From an uncultured Flavobacteriaceae bacterium (GTDB lineage: Bacteria > Bacteroidota > Bacteroidia > Flavobacteriales > Flavobacteriaceae): a stretch of 64,000 nt of DNA. Under the pieces are notes generated by a model. It made no database searches and was not told where the DNA came from. It saw only the letters and a program-made list of their open reading frames with translations. The stretch lies in the NCBI GenBank assembly GCA_947494695.1, contig CANLWB010000014.1, forward strand, positions 62,001-126,000. Reading direction: 5' to 3'. How positions within the stretch are numbered: the first letter of the stretch is position 1; each line of letters opens with the position of its first letter. Shown here one piece after another: positions 36,078 to 46,127 of the stretch. A program made the position numbers and the translations under genes.

Positions 36078-37163
36078 TTATCTGGTATTTAAATTTATTT
36101 GAAGTTTTACTTCAAAATAGTTTTCGGTTTCAATAACTTCAATGGAATGCTTGTCGGGATAAATTAACCTCAATTGGTTTTTAGTATTTATAAGTCCAAT
36201 ACCATTTTTAAAGTTCGTTGCATCTTTTTGCTCGTTTAAGGGTTTTGTATTGTTAATATAAAATGATAATTGTTCATTTTTAATGCTAATACTTATATCT
36301 ATTTTAGGAACATCAATAACACCACTAACTCCATGCTTAAAGGCATTTTCAATTAATGACACTAAAATTAACGGTGCTACCTGAGCTTGCAGGTTATCAA
36401 TAGTTTGCTTAAAAACAAGTTCTAAGCGGTCGCCATATCTCAGGCGTTCTAAATCAATATAATTTTGAATAAGTTGAATTTCTTCTAAAACAGATACCGT
36501 AGCTTCATTACATTTATAGAGCATATAGTCTAACATCTCTGAAAGCTTTAAAACAGTTTCTGAAGCCTTATCTGATTTTTGAAGTGTTAGTACATATAAG
36601 TTATTTAAAGTATTAAACAGGAAATGCGGGTGAATCTGGGCTTTCATAAAATTGAGTTCTGCCGTTACCTTTTCTTTTTCTAACAATTCTCTTCTACTCT
36701 TCTCTTCAAACCTTTCTTTTATAAGTTTTATACTAATCACCAGAAACACCGGTAAATAAACCCTATAGAAAAACTCTTTATACAACCTCTTAATATCTGT
36801 TGCTATTTCCCAAAGCGGTTCTTTCCTAAAAGTTGGTTCTCTATAAAGCTCTTCTACCACATAAACAACCAGAACCCTAGCCATGACAGAGAACACATAT
36901 GTTCCTATTAAAAACAAAACGGTAAAAAGCACATACCGTCTTCTATACAACACATATGGGTTTAGAACATAAATACTGTAATAAGCAGCTAACATTTGTG
37001 GAGCTAATAAAATAGCATTTCGACTAAACGATTTATATAAAGAGCCATAACCATCAATCATGGCCAACGTGTAAAAACACAGTAAAAGTGTCCAGAAAAG
37101 AACATGGCTCAACCATGGTTTTTGAAGAATCGTATTGATTGGTTGTGTTAAAATACTGTTCAT
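36078..37163 (-). CDS. LytS/YehU-type sensor histidine kinase
   Basis: The 361-residue kinase has four hydrophobic helices in the first 150 residues and no large extracellular domain. It then has the His_kinase motif FMKAQIHPHFLFNTLNNLYV with the phosphorylated His, and an ATP-binding domain with VSLIENAFKHG (N box) and GIGLINTKNQL. It pairs with the LytTR regulator directly downstream. The signal is probably sensed in or near the membrane. Confidence 0.93.
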   Translation of the reverse strand: MNSILTQPINTILQKPWLSHVLFWTLLLCFYTLAMIDGYGSLYKSFSRNAILLAPQMLAAYYSIYVLNPYVLYRRRYVLFTVLFLIGTYVFSVMARVLVVYVVEELYREPTFRKEPLWEIATDIKRLYKEFFYRVYLPVFLVISIKLIKERFEEKSRRELLEKEKVTAELNFMKAQIHPHFLFNTLNNLYVLTLQKSDKASETVLKLSEMLDYMLYKCNEATVSVLEEIQLIQNYIDLERLRYGDRLELVFKQTIDNLQAQVAPLILVSLIENAFKHGVSGVIDVPKIDISISIKNEQLSFYINNTKPLNEQKDATNFKNGIGLINTKNQLRLIYPDKHSIEVIETENYFEVKLQINLNTR

Positions 37164-37477
37164 AATCTTATTGGGATCGTGATCTGGAAAACTTGAAAAC
37201 AGAAGTTTCTGACGCTCTTGATTTTAGTTATTAGGTTATTGGAATTTGTTATAAAAATAGTACTAAAAGTACACATTAAGACAAGCGGTATTTTATATTT
37301 AGATGAATTCTCCTTAACGCCTTCTAAATAGCGTCAAACACATGACCAATTAAAAATACCATAAGCTAATAAACCTCTGTAATTAGAAACATTGTATTAA
37401 TCAACACCTGTAATTCTGTATTCGTTTAAGATCGATTTTAGCCAAAACAGTCGAATTAATAATTAAAATTTAAACTA
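37164..37477. other. Divergent intergenic region, no feature recognised
   Basis: 314 nt between the kinase gene and the alpha/beta hydrolase gene. AT-rich. I saw no RNA gene, repeat or exact TAnnTTTG box at a convincing position on either strand. Confidence 0.5.
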
Positions 37478-38446
37478 ATGACAATTAAAAAAACAATTCT
37501 TATTACAATAACTGTTATCGCATTAATTAAATACGGTTTTGCTCAAAATGTACCATTAAAAAGTATTCAAATCAATGATGGCGAAGGTTCTTTTCAAATC
37601 CCCGGAGGTATAGGGCATGAAAACGACATTATTACTATACACTATTACAAGCCCATAAATATGACTTCGAAATCAAGAATATTATTAGTTATTCCTGGTT
37701 CGGGGAGAAATGGGGACAGTTATCGGGACTCATGGATTGAAACCTCAAAAAAATACAACATACTAATTCTTTCCCCTTCTTACTCAAAAGAAGATTATGT
37801 CTATGCCGATTACCATCTTGGGGGGACTATAACAGATATTGGTATGGAAGGGTTTTGCTTTAAAAAGAATTCCAATCACGTGTTTATGGATGAGGACAAG
37901 GTTAAATTCATCCCTATTAAAGATTCGAGCAAGTGGATTTATAATGATTTTGATCGTCTCTTTAAAATTGCAAAGAAAGCCGTACAGTCCAAACAACAGG
38001 AATATGATATATTCGGTCATTCTGCAGGAGGACAAATTTTACATCGTTTTGTGCTACTGCACCCCAATTCTAAGGCAAATCGTATTCTGGCATCAAATTC
38101 GGGTTCTTATACGCTCCCCGAGATAAATACAGATGCTCCTTTTGGCTTGAAAAACCTGGGAATAGACAACAAAAATTTAAAAACATCCTTTAAAAAACGT
38201 CTGGTACTTTTTCTTGGGGAACTGGACAATGCAGACGAACAAGGCGGACTGCTACTAAGGTCTCCAACTGTAGACAAACAAGGTACACATCGATTGGCTA
38301 GAGGAATTTATTTTTACAACAGAGGTTTATACGTTGCAAAAGCACTAAACACCAAATTTGAATGGAAACTAAAAATCGTTTCCGGTGTTGGTCATAATCA
38401 ACGAAAAATGGCAAAAGCCGCTGCTAAATACCTTTACGAAAATTAA
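37478..38446 (+). CDS. Secreted alpha/beta hydrolase family protein
   Basis: The 322-residue protein has a signal peptide (MTIKKTILITITVIALIKYGFAQ cleavage region) and an alpha/beta hydrolase core: VIPGSGRNGDSYRDSW near the oxyanion region, the nucleophile elbow IFGHSAGGQILHRF (GHSAG), and a late His in VSGVGHNQRKM. This suggests a periplasmic or secreted esterase or peptidase-like enzyme. Substrate unknown. It precedes the TonB receptor by 185 nt in the same direction and could be functionally linked. Confidence 0.82.
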   Translation: MTIKKTILITITVIALIKYGFAQNVPLKSIQINDGEGSFQIPGGIGHENDIITIHYYKPINMTSKSRILLVIPGSGRNGDSYRDSWIETSKKYNILILSPSYSKEDYVYADYHLGGTITDIGMEGFCFKKNSNHVFMDEDKVKFIPIKDSSKWIYNDFDRLFKIAKKAVQSKQQEYDIFGHSAGGQILHRFVLLHPNSKANRILASNSGSYTLPEINTDAPFGLKNLGIDNKNLKTSFKKRLVLFLGELDNADEQGGLLLRSPTVDKQGTHRLARGIYFYNRGLYVAKALNTKFEWKLKIVSGVGHNQRKMAKAAAKYLYEN

Positions 38447-38631
38447 CCAATATTTATATAAAAATAGCATATCATCTAAATTTAGGAACACTTTTTTGTA
38501 TGTGTTTTCTTAGTATCCATCATTAAAATGTTAAAAAAATGTTAATGAACAAAAATTAGGTAACACAAATTGGAGTGCTACGTCTATCTGGTATCAATTA
38601 ATTATCATCAATCAATAAAATCACTCTAACG

Positions 38632-41115
38632 ATGCACAAATTATTTTTTGCGTGCTTGCTGTTATTTTCCATAACGGTAGAAGCACTTCCAATGAACCCT
38701 GAAAAAGATATCGATAAAACCGGTACTATATTTGGAAAAGTACTCGATGCCAAATTAAATCAACCCTTAGCCTATGTTAACGTTGTTATTAAAAATTCCA
38801 AAGGAGACATTATAACTGGCGGTATTTCACTGGATGACGGTTCTTTTAAAATTGAAAAAGTTGCCACTGGGAAACTTGTGGTGAGCATACAATATATAGG
38901 GTACAAAACGTATAACAAAACCATTACTATAGGAAAAGGTAATTACCGCATAAATCTCGGTAATATCTTACTTGAAGAAGAAACTGAAGGGTTGGATGCG
39001 GTTACCGTAGTCGCCGAAGTATCCTCCATTCAGCAGAAAGTAGATCGAAAAGTCATTACTATAGGTAAAGATCTGGCTGCTTCTGGAACGGCCTCAGAAC
39101 TTATGGTCGGACTTCCCTCAGTAAGCGTCGATGCTCAAACCGGAGATGTAAGTCTTAGAGGAAACCAAAATGTACGTGTTATGGTAGATGGAAAACTATC
39201 TAATATTCCATCGGCACAGTTATTAAAACAAATTCCTTCTACAGCAATTAAATCGATAGAGCTTATTACCAATCCTTCTGCCAAGTATAACCCAGAAGGA
39301 ATGAGTGGTATCATCAATATTGTTTTACATAAAAATACCATGGTTGGATTTAATGGAAGTATTAGCACCAATGTAACTCATGAAGAAGAGGCCAAATTTA
39401 ATAGTGCAATTAACCTAAACTATCGTACCGGTAAATTCAATGTATACACCAACTATAGTAACAACATTGCCAAACAAGCTAATAATGGTCATGTATTTAG
39501 ACCGGGAAATAATTCAGAACAGTTCTTTGTGTTCCTTACAAACAATAAATCCCACCTATTTAAAGTAGGTGTCGATTTCTACATTAACGATAAGAACACC
39601 TTGTCCTTATTTACCAGTCAAAATGCAGCAGATAATGGTACCAACAGTAGTACCAGAGCTATTTTTAACAATAACAGCGCTTTTAACCAAAATCAAAGAC
39701 TTTTAGCCGATGTCACAAACCATTCGGGTCAATATAATTTAAATTATAAATTAGATTTTAAAAAAGAAGGGCACCATATAGAACTGGAAGCAGATCATAA
39801 CATTTTCGATCAGGAAAACCCAATAGACTACCTTATATTATTAGGGAATCAAGATGATTATAGAGATTTTAATGGTACAGACAGAGCAAGAACAACGGTT
39901 AATTTGGACTATGTAAATCCGTTATCCGACAATTCTAAATTAGAATTTGGCCTTCAAGCACGATTATTCAATACCGACATAAATTATTCCTCTACAGGAG
40001 ACACATTTAACGACGCAGGTGTTTTAGCCCCTACTCTTGGCACTGTATTCGATTATACAAGAGATATTTACTCGGCGTATGCTACATATAGCAAAAAGCT
40101 GGATAAATGGACCTACCAGGCAGGTATACGTGCCGAAAGCGTGACTGTAGATGCTTTGGCTTTACAAACCGATGCGGTAAGTAATGTAACAACACCTATT
40201 GAGTTTAAAAATGACTATATTCAAGTGTATCCTTCTCTATTTATTACGTATACACCTTCTGAGAAAAACTCCTATCAGTTAAGTTTTAGCCGTCGTGTAG
40301 ACCGACCAGGTATTGGCCAGGTTAATCCTATTAGAGAATGGGCCTCACCCCTGGTATCCTCTTTTGGTAACCAAAACCTGGAACCTCAGTTTACCAATTC
40401 CATAGAGGTAAATTACACCAGAAATTTAAAAGATCGCAAAGGAAGTGTTACAACAGGTGTGTTTTACCGTGCTATTTCTGATGAAATTAACAGAGCCTTA
40501 TATATAGACCGTACAGACATTAATTCGGGAAGAATTATTCTCACTCATGACAACTTTGACGATACTTCGGCATACGGTCTCGAAGTATCCACAAACTATC
40601 GTCCAGCCAAATGGTGGAGCATTAATGGTAGTTTCGACTTTTATTCTCAAACACAAAAAGGTATTGCAGAACGTTTAAGCGCGCCAATTGAAACGGCTAC
40701 AATAAGAGATATTGATGCCGATGTTAATGAAGTAGACAACGTGGCATGGAATCTAAGAATGTTTAACAACTTTAAAGTAAGCAAAACATTGAGTTTTACA
40801 GCCTTTGGGTTTTACCGTGGACAGAATAAAAATCTACAGTTTGATATAGACCCTATGTTTTTTATAAACCTGGGTTCTAGAGTAAGCTTTGCCCAGGGGA
40901 AAGGAACATTTAGTTTAAATTTCAACGATATCTTTAATACGATGCATTTTTCGGGTAAAGGCACTAACCCTTACCAACAAGACATTTTCTTCAACTGGGA
41001 GAGCCACACAGTATCTGCTGGTTTATCTTATAGATTTGGAGGTGGAAAGTATCGTGCAAAATCTCGTAAACGACGTGATAATGACGAAAAATCTGGAGGC
41101 GGAGGCTTTCTATAA
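38632..41115 (+). CDS. TonB-dependent receptor, outer-membrane beta-barrel family 3
   Basis: The 827-residue protein has a signal peptide (MHKLFFACLLLFSITVEALP), a carboxypeptidase-regulatory-like domain (IFGKVLDAKLNQPLAYVNVV), a plug domain (VMVDGKLSNIPSAQLLKQIP and the following IELITNPSAKYNPEGMSGII) and a C-terminal barrel of the Bacteroidota type (RRVDRPGIGQVNPI, FGNQNLEPQFTNSIEVNYTR). No SusD-like partner follows, so it is not a Sus pair. It could import a metal chelate, peptide or siderophore. A terminator follows at 41176. Confidence 0.93.
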   Translation: MHKLFFACLLLFSITVEALPMNPEKDIDKTGTIFGKVLDAKLNQPLAYVNVVIKNSKGDIITGGISLDDGSFKIEKVATGKLVVSIQYIGYKTYNKTITIGKGNYRINLGNILLEEETEGLDAVTVVAEVSSIQQKVDRKVITIGKDLAASGTASELMVGLPSVSVDAQTGDVSLRGNQNVRVMVDGKLSNIPSAQLLKQIPSTAIKSIELITNPSAKYNPEGMSGIINIVLHKNTMVGFNGSISTNVTHEEEAKFNSAINLNYRTGKFNVYTNYSNNIAKQANNGHVFRPGNNSEQFFVFLTNNKSHLFKVGVDFYINDKNTLSLFTSQNAADNGTNSSTRAIFNNNSAFNQNQRLLADVTNHSGQYNLNYKLDFKKEGHHIELEADHNIFDQENPIDYLILLGNQDDYRDFNGTDRARTTVNLDYVNPLSDNSKLEFGLQARLFNTDINYSSTGDTFNDAGVLAPTLGTVFDYTRDIYSAYATYSKKLDKWTYQAGIRAESVTVDALALQTDAVSNVTTPIEFKNDYIQVYPSLFITYTPSEKNSYQLSFSRRVDRPGIGQVNPIREWASPLVSSFGNQNLEPQFTNSIEVNYTRNLKDRKGSVTTGVFYRAISDEINRALYIDRTDINSGRIILTHDNFDDTSAYGLEVSTNYRPAKWWSINGSFDFYSQTQKGIAERLSAPIETATIRDIDADVNEVDNVAWNLRMFNNFKVSKTLSFTAFGFYRGQNKNLQFDIDPMFFINLGSRVSFAQGKGTFSLNFNDIFNTMHFSGKGTNPYQQDIFFNWESHTVSAGLSYRFGGGKYRAKSRKRRDNDEKSGGGGFL

Positions 41116-41175
41116 AATTATTTAATACCTGCGACATAGTTGATGGTTAGTATTTTCGCAGACTATTAAATAAGT

Positions 41176-41202
41176 AACCCTCAAAGCTCGACTTTGGGGG
41201 TT
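41176..41202 (+). terminator. Terminator of the TonB receptor gene
   Basis: AACCCTCAAAG pairs with CTTTGGGGGTT (one G-T pair) around CTCGA, followed by AATTTTTC. Confidence 0.75.
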
Positions 41203-41583
41203 AATTTTTCTGGAACCGCTATTCTTTTTCAAAAAAATTAAGCTTTTAAGCAATAAAGCTCATATTCTTACGTTAGCGAGATATACAATCTAGCCAAAAC
41301 GAAAAGAATAATTATTTAGAGTTAGTCGTCTACAATTATGTTCAAAAAAAATTCGTGCAAAAGATTTGTATTAAGAAAAACTCGTAATGTAAATTTCGGG
41401 TTTTTTCTTTATATGAGTTGGTTTACACGTTTTGATTGAAGCGAAGCATAGCGTTTTTTTGCCCCACTATGTTAAATAACGTTAAATATTTAATAATCAA
41501 ACAATAATATTAAACTTTACGCGTCTACTATAGTAGATTCTTCACATATTAGTGTTAGTTGAAGTGAAGTTGATTAATAGCTG
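41203..41583. other. Intergenic region between the TonB receptor and fabH
   Basis: AT-rich sequence with no coding frame I can support. A weak second hairpin (AAGAAAAACTCG against CGGGTTTTTTCTT near 41372-41412) resembles a terminator. No promoter or RNA was recognised. Confidence 0.4.
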
Positions 41584-41615
41584 AAAAAACCCAAAACTTT
41601 TGTTTTGGGTTTTTT
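41584..41615. terminator. Symmetric intrinsic terminator upstream of the fabH 3' end
   Basis: AAAAAACCCAAAAC pairs perfectly with GTTTTGGGTTTTTT around TTTT. A- and T-runs on both sides allow termination in both directions; it lies about 110 nt after the fabH stop. Confidence 0.85.
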
Positions 41616-41701
41616 GGTTTTTATGTCGTCTTTATTCGACAGAACAAGTTCCTTAATATAATTAACTGAGTGCCACCTGCCGAACGGTCAGGGAGTCATA
41701 T

Positions 41702-41728
41702 TGGTAGCTTCGACTACGCTCAGCTACC
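41702..41728. repeat. Dispersed repeat GCTTCGACTACGCTCAGC with inverted flanks
   Basis: TGGTAGC and GCTACCA form a perfect 7-bp stem around TTCGACTACGCTCA. Related copies lie at 52696-52717 (opposite orientation), 62258-62273, and, interrupted, at 20042-20085. Confidence 0.65.
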
Positions 41729-42728
41729 ACTTAATGATTGCACTAGCCCAGGTAAATCCACTTCCGAAGGCTGCCAGTACGACATGATCCCCCTCTTTTA
41801 TCTTACCTTGTTCCCAGGCTTCTGTTAACGCAATAATTACCGACGCTGCCGTTGTATTGCCATATGTCATGATATTATTAAAAACTTGATCGTCTCTAAG
41901 GCCAAACTTCTTCTGTATAAACTGTGCAATCCTTAGATTAGCTTGATGTGGAATCAGCATATCAATATGCTCTTTTTGCAGACCATTCTTTACAAGCCCT
42001 TCCATAATCACTTCACTAAATCGTACTACGGCATGTTTAAATACAAAAGTCCCATCCATATAGGGGTAATATGATAAATCTTCTTCTTTAGATGCCAAAA
42101 TTTCGGGGACCCAATGCGCAATATTGGGTGATTTCACAATTAATTTATCGGCGTACTTCCCTTCACTATGTAAATGCGTAGATAATATACCTTTGGTTGT
42201 ATCCTCTTCACGGGTTAATACACAGGCTCCTGCTCCATCTCCAAAAATAACCGATACGCCACGCCCTCTGGTCGTTTTATCCAGTCCGTTACTATGATAT
42301 TCGGCACCAATAACCAGAATATTTTTGTACATCCCGGTTTTAATAAATTGATCGGCTACAGAAATGGCATATACAAATCCGGAACACTGATTCCTAACAT
42401 CCAAAGCTCCCACTGTTGGCATATCCAACATATCCTGAATCTGCACACCACAACCTGGAAAGTAGTAGTCGGGACTTAGGGTAGCAAATACAATAAAGTC
42501 AATGTCATCTTTTGTTAATCCAGAACGCTCTAAGGCCATCCTTGCTGCCTTAGCTCCCATAACAGCAGATGTATCTTCTGTCCCTGCCTTAATCCATCTG
42601 CGTTCCTTGATTCCGGTACGCTCTTGAATCCATTCATCGTTCGTATCCATTATTTTAGACAAGTCATCGTTCGTTACGACGTGATCGGGAAGATATTTCC
42701 CCAAACCAATAATTTTTGAATTATACAT
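41724..42728 (-). CDS. fabH: Beta-ketoacyl-ACP synthase III
   Basis: FabH condenses acyl-CoA with malonyl-ACP to start fatty-acid synthesis. The 334-residue protein shows the Cys-His-Asn triad: Cys in DVRNQCSGFVYAI, His in LIPHQANLRI and Asn in TYGNTTAAS. The N-terminus (GLGKYLPDHVVTNDDL) is typical. Bacteroidota often carry two FabH-like genes, and the usual housekeeping copy lies beside rpmF, which is not nearby. This may be the accessory copy. Its stop codon lies inside the dispersed repeat at 41702-41728. Confidence 0.93.
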   Translation of the reverse strand: MYNSKIIGLGKYLPDHVVTNDDLSKIMDTNDEWIQERTGIKERRWIKAGTEDTSAVMGAKAARMALERSGLTKDDIDFIVFATLSPDYYFPGCGVQIQDMLDMPTVGALDVRNQCSGFVYAISVADQFIKTGMYKNILVIGAEYHSNGLDKTTRGRGVSVIFGDGAGACVLTREEDTTKGILSTHLHSEGKYADKLIVKSPNIAHWVPEILASKEEDLSYYPYMDGTFVFKHAVVRFSEVIMEGLVKNGLQKEHIDMLIPHQANLRIAQFIQKKFGLRDDQVFNNIMTYGNTTAASVIIALTEAWEQGKIKEGDHVVLAAFGSGFTWASAIIKW

Positions 42729-43062
42729 AAACTCTATTATTTAGTTAATACAAAGTACAACAAGCGCTTCTAAATTCCAATTATAAAAATTCATACGCAA
42801 AAAAATCTGACAAAAACATAAAACTTGAAGTTAAACGTTCGGAGTTTGAAGTTTGGGTTTTGATATTTAAGACAAAGTCGTGTCAGTTTGTCACATTTTA
42901 ATACTTGGTACTTTTTTTGTCCTGAACTCTCTAAAATAAACAAAAGTTAAAATTAATCTAGAAGGTGATTAAAACTTGTTTTGATTTTTATGAGCTATGG
43001 GCGATAAGCAGTCGAAACATATCATATAATTTTAAACACCTTCAATAAATAAACTATTTAAA
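42729..43062. other. Divergent intergenic region fabH/htpG, no feature recognised
   Basis: 334 nt. A TACTTTTTTTG sequence near 42909-42919 is close to a -7 box but one base too long. No heat-shock operator such as CIRCE was seen. Confidence 0.4.
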
Positions 43063-44973
43063 ATGGCAAAAGGAAATATTAATGTTTCGGTAGAGAATAT
43101 CTTTCCTCTCATTAAAAAGTTCTTGTATAGTGATCACGAAATATTTTTACGTGAGTTAATTAGTAACGCTACAGACGCAACCCTAAAACTAAAGCATTTA
43201 ACCAATGTAGGTGATGCTAAGGTAGAATACGGCAACCCACAAATTGAAGTTAAGATTGATAAAGACGCTAAAAAGCTACATATTATTGATCAAGGTTTAG
43301 GAATGACTGCCGATGAAGTCGAAAAGTACATTAACCAGGTTGCATTTTCGGGGGCAGAAGAGTTCTTAGACAAATACAAAGATTCTGCTAAAGACACTGG
43401 TATTATTGGTCATTTTGGTTTAGGATTCTACTCGGCCTTTATGGTTGCAGATAAAGTGGAAATTATCACAAAATCATTTAAAGACGAACCAGCAGCACAC
43501 TGGACTTGCGACGGAAGCCCGGAATTTACTTTAGAAGCCGCAAAAAAAGAAGGGCGGGGAACCGAAATCATCCTTCATATTGCAGAAGACTCAACCGAGT
43601 TTTTAGAAGATAGTCGTATTACAGGTTTACTTTCAAAATATAACAAGTTTATGCCGGTTCCAATCAAGTTTGGAACTAAAGAAATAAACGATCCCGATTT
43701 TACACCTAAAACGACCAAGGATGAAGACGGAAAGGAAACGACAGAACCGCATAAGCAAATTACTGTAGATAACATTATTAATAATCCTAATCCGGCATGG
43801 ACTAAACAACCAAGCGATTTAGAGGAACAGAATTATAAAGATTTCTACCGTGAATTGTACCCAATGCAATTTGAAGAGCCTTTATTCAACATTCACCTAA
43901 ACGTAGATTATCCGTTTAATTTAACAGGTATTTTATACTTCCCAAAAATGTCTAACGACATGCAAATTCAGAAGGATAAAATTCAATTATACCAAAACCA
44001 GGTCTTTGTCACCGATAATGTCGAAGGTATTGTACCCGAATTTTTAACCATGCTTCGTGGGGTCATTGACTCTCCGGATATTCCGTTAAATGTATCACGT
44101 AGTTATTTGCAGGCCGATGGTGCGGTTAAAAAAATCTCTTCTTACATTTCAAGAAAGGTAGCCGACAAATTAAAATCACTGTTTAATAATAACCGTGAAG
44201 ATTTTGAAGCGAAATGGAACGACATTAAAATCGTGATTGAGTACGGTATGCTTTCTGAAGAAAAATTCTTCGAAAAAGCAGACGCCTTTGCGTTATACCC
44301 TACGGTTGATGGGAGCTTCTATACTTACGAGGAGTTATTCAACAAAATTAAAGCGAAACAAACTGATAAGGATGACAAATTGGTTATCTTATATGCGTCT
44401 GATAAAGATGCACAACACAGCTACATTGAGACTGCTAAAGCCAAAGAGTATGAAGTGCTACTGTTAGATTCTCCTATTATATCACATTTATTACAAAAGT
44501 TAGAGTCTACTAAAGAAAATGTAACATTCGCACGTGTTGATGGTGATCATATCGATAACCTCATCAAGAAAGACGACACAACCATTTCTAAGTTAGATGA
44601 AGACCAGAAAAAAACTCTGGATGACTTACTAAAGGAAGTTATTCCTTCAGAAAAATTCATGGTACAATTAGAAGCTATGGATAGTGAAGCGTCTCCGTTT
44701 ATTATTACTCAACCGGAGTTTATGCGCCGTATGAAAGAAATGCAAGCTACCGGAGGTGGTGGTATGTTTGGTATGGGTAACATGCCAGAAATGTATAATC
44801 TGGTGGTAAACACAAATTCTGACTTGGTAGGAGAGATTCTGAATACCAAAACTAAAAAGAAACAAGAACGCTTAATTACTCAAAGTTTAGATTTAGCACG
44901 TTTATCTCAAGGCCTATTAAAAGGTGAAGAATTAACAAACTTTATTAAGCGCAGTTATGATATGATTAAGTAG
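43063..44973 (+). CDS. htpG: Molecular chaperone HtpG (Hsp90)
   Basis: The 636-residue cytosolic Hsp90 has the GHKL ATP site: ELISNATDATLKL near residues 30-42, DQGLGMT near 75 and GHFGLGFYSAF near 118. The middle domain has NVSRSYLQAD with the conserved Arg, and a shortened C-terminal dimerisation domain includes a methionine-rich GGGMFGMGNMPEMY loop. Single gene with a terminator at 45126. Confidence 0.97.
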   Translation: MAKGNINVSVENIFPLIKKFLYSDHEIFLRELISNATDATLKLKHLTNVGDAKVEYGNPQIEVKIDKDAKKLHIIDQGLGMTADEVEKYINQVAFSGAEEFLDKYKDSAKDTGIIGHFGLGFYSAFMVADKVEIITKSFKDEPAAHWTCDGSPEFTLEAAKKEGRGTEIILHIAEDSTEFLEDSRITGLLSKYNKFMPVPIKFGTKEINDPDFTPKTTKDEDGKETTEPHKQITVDNIINNPNPAWTKQPSDLEEQNYKDFYRELYPMQFEEPLFNIHLNVDYPFNLTGILYFPKMSNDMQIQKDKIQLYQNQVFVTDNVEGIVPEFLTMLRGVIDSPDIPLNVSRSYLQADGAVKKISSYISRKVADKLKSLFNNNREDFEAKWNDIKIVIEYGMLSEEKFFEKADAFALYPTVDGSFYTYEELFNKIKAKQTDKDDKLVILYASDKDAQHSYIETAKAKEYEVLLLDSPIISHLLQKLESTKENVTFARVDGDHIDNLIKKDDTTISKLDEDQKKTLDDLLKEVIPSEKFMVQLEAMDSEASPFIITQPEFMRRMKEMQATGGGGMFGMGNMPEMYNLVVNTNSDLVGEILNTKTKKKQERLITQSLDLARLSQGLLKGEELTNFIKRSYDMIK

Positions 44974-45125
44974 CTTCGGCTGTCCCTGTTCGAGACTTAT
45001 TTTCCAACGGAAGAACGCCTAGCTATCGATATCGAATATATGTCTAGTCGTGTATTGTGAGACGTGTTGTCAAATACAAACGATATGACATTTCATAATA
45101 CGATTTCAAACATTAATATCGAACA
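44974..45125. other. htpG 3' region before the terminator
   Basis: About 150 nt between the htpG stop and its terminator, with no gene or recognised element. Confidence 0.4.
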
Positions 45126-45155
45126 AAAACCACTTTGCAAAAGTAAAGTGGTTTT
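45126..45155 (+). terminator. Terminator after htpG
   Basis: AAAACCACTTT pairs perfectly with AAAGTGGTTTT around an 8-nt loop, followed by ATTTT. Confidence 0.85.
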
Positions 45156-45336
45156 ATTTTGTTTAAAATTTAATTTGTGCGAAATTTTTACATATTTTAG
45201 TAAGATAATAACCTTTTAAACACAACTTTACGCTTGCCAATACCCTCACCAAATCTAGTATTAACAACCTAAACAACCCACATGAAATGAAGCTTTATCC
45301 ACTTTTAATCATAGAGCGTTGTTAAAAAAACTTATT

Positions 45337-45933
45337 ATGGTAACACTTTTTAATGGTAGAAAATTTGAAAAATTAGAAAACGAAATAACCCAATCTATAG
45401 AAAGTAAGATTAATGGTTATAATAAATCAAAATTTGACAATCACCCATTAGGGGAATTAACTTATCAATTAGAAGACACATTTAAAATTAAACTCCCAGA
45501 AATCTTCGAAGAAAGGATTTATCAAGAAGAACCGTCGCATACTACAATACGCTATGCTGGAGTTAGCCATTTTAATGAAAATGCGACAATTCCCGGTATA
45601 AAATTCACTATGGTTATTCCGTTTCATGGTGATGCATCCATGTTTACTATATATCCTTCAAAATATACAACCATGTTTCCCTATGGAGATGTAAGTTCAG
45701 ATCAAATCAAAGTAATCTACGACGTGCCTGCCGGACAGGATGCTTCTGTTATACAATCTGACTTCAATAATAATTTAGAAACCATCAAAATCTATCTAAG
45801 CTTTCTCGCTAAAGATGTTCATACATTTAATCTAAAGTTAAATCCGCTTATTAAAACATTTCTGGAGCTGCGAAAAAACAGCCTTAATAGTAATGGAGAT
45901 TCCTCAAACCTTTTTGGCTTTTCGATTAGGTAA
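45337..45933 (+). CDS. Uncharacterised protein
   Basis: The 198-residue soluble protein is not recognised. It begins MVTLFNGRKFEKLENEITQS, has an alpha/beta middle (IPGIKFTMVIPFHGDASMFTI and TTMFPYGDVSSDQIKVIYDV), and ends in a long helix (NNLETIKIYLSFLAKDVHTF) followed by LELRKNSLNSNGD and LFGFSIR. No signal peptide or membrane helix is seen. The helix-plus-LFGFSIR ending resembles N-terminal modules of larger bacterial proteins, so it could be a truncated or solo form; this is impression only. ATG 45337 was chosen over an upstream TTG. Stands alone on the plus strand. Confidence 0.6.
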   Translation: MVTLFNGRKFEKLENEITQSIESKINGYNKSKFDNHPLGELTYQLEDTFKIKLPEIFEERIYQEEPSHTTIRYAGVSHFNENATIPGIKFTMVIPFHGDASMFTIYPSKYTTMFPYGDVSSDQIKVIYDVPAGQDASVIQSDFNNNLETIKIYLSFLAKDVHTFNLKLNPLIKTFLELRKNSLNSNGDSSNLFGFSIR

Positions 45934-46127
45934 ATTCCTATAGTTTTGCTTAAGTTCTCCCTAAGAACCCCATGGCAACCAGTAAATCTACTTTTAATAA
46001 TGCTTAGAAAATTCCAAGGCCTAAAATCCCCACTAGAAAAGTAAACGTTTTTATCCATTGAAAACTATGACTCTAATTTCATTAATTAGATCGTATACAT
46101 TTTCTTTTCAAGTTTTAACACACTCCT

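Noticed and set aside
42890-42925. htpG promoter at TACTTTTTTTG
   Set aside because: The -7 like box has an extra T and would give a leader of about 140 nt; not strong enough to list.
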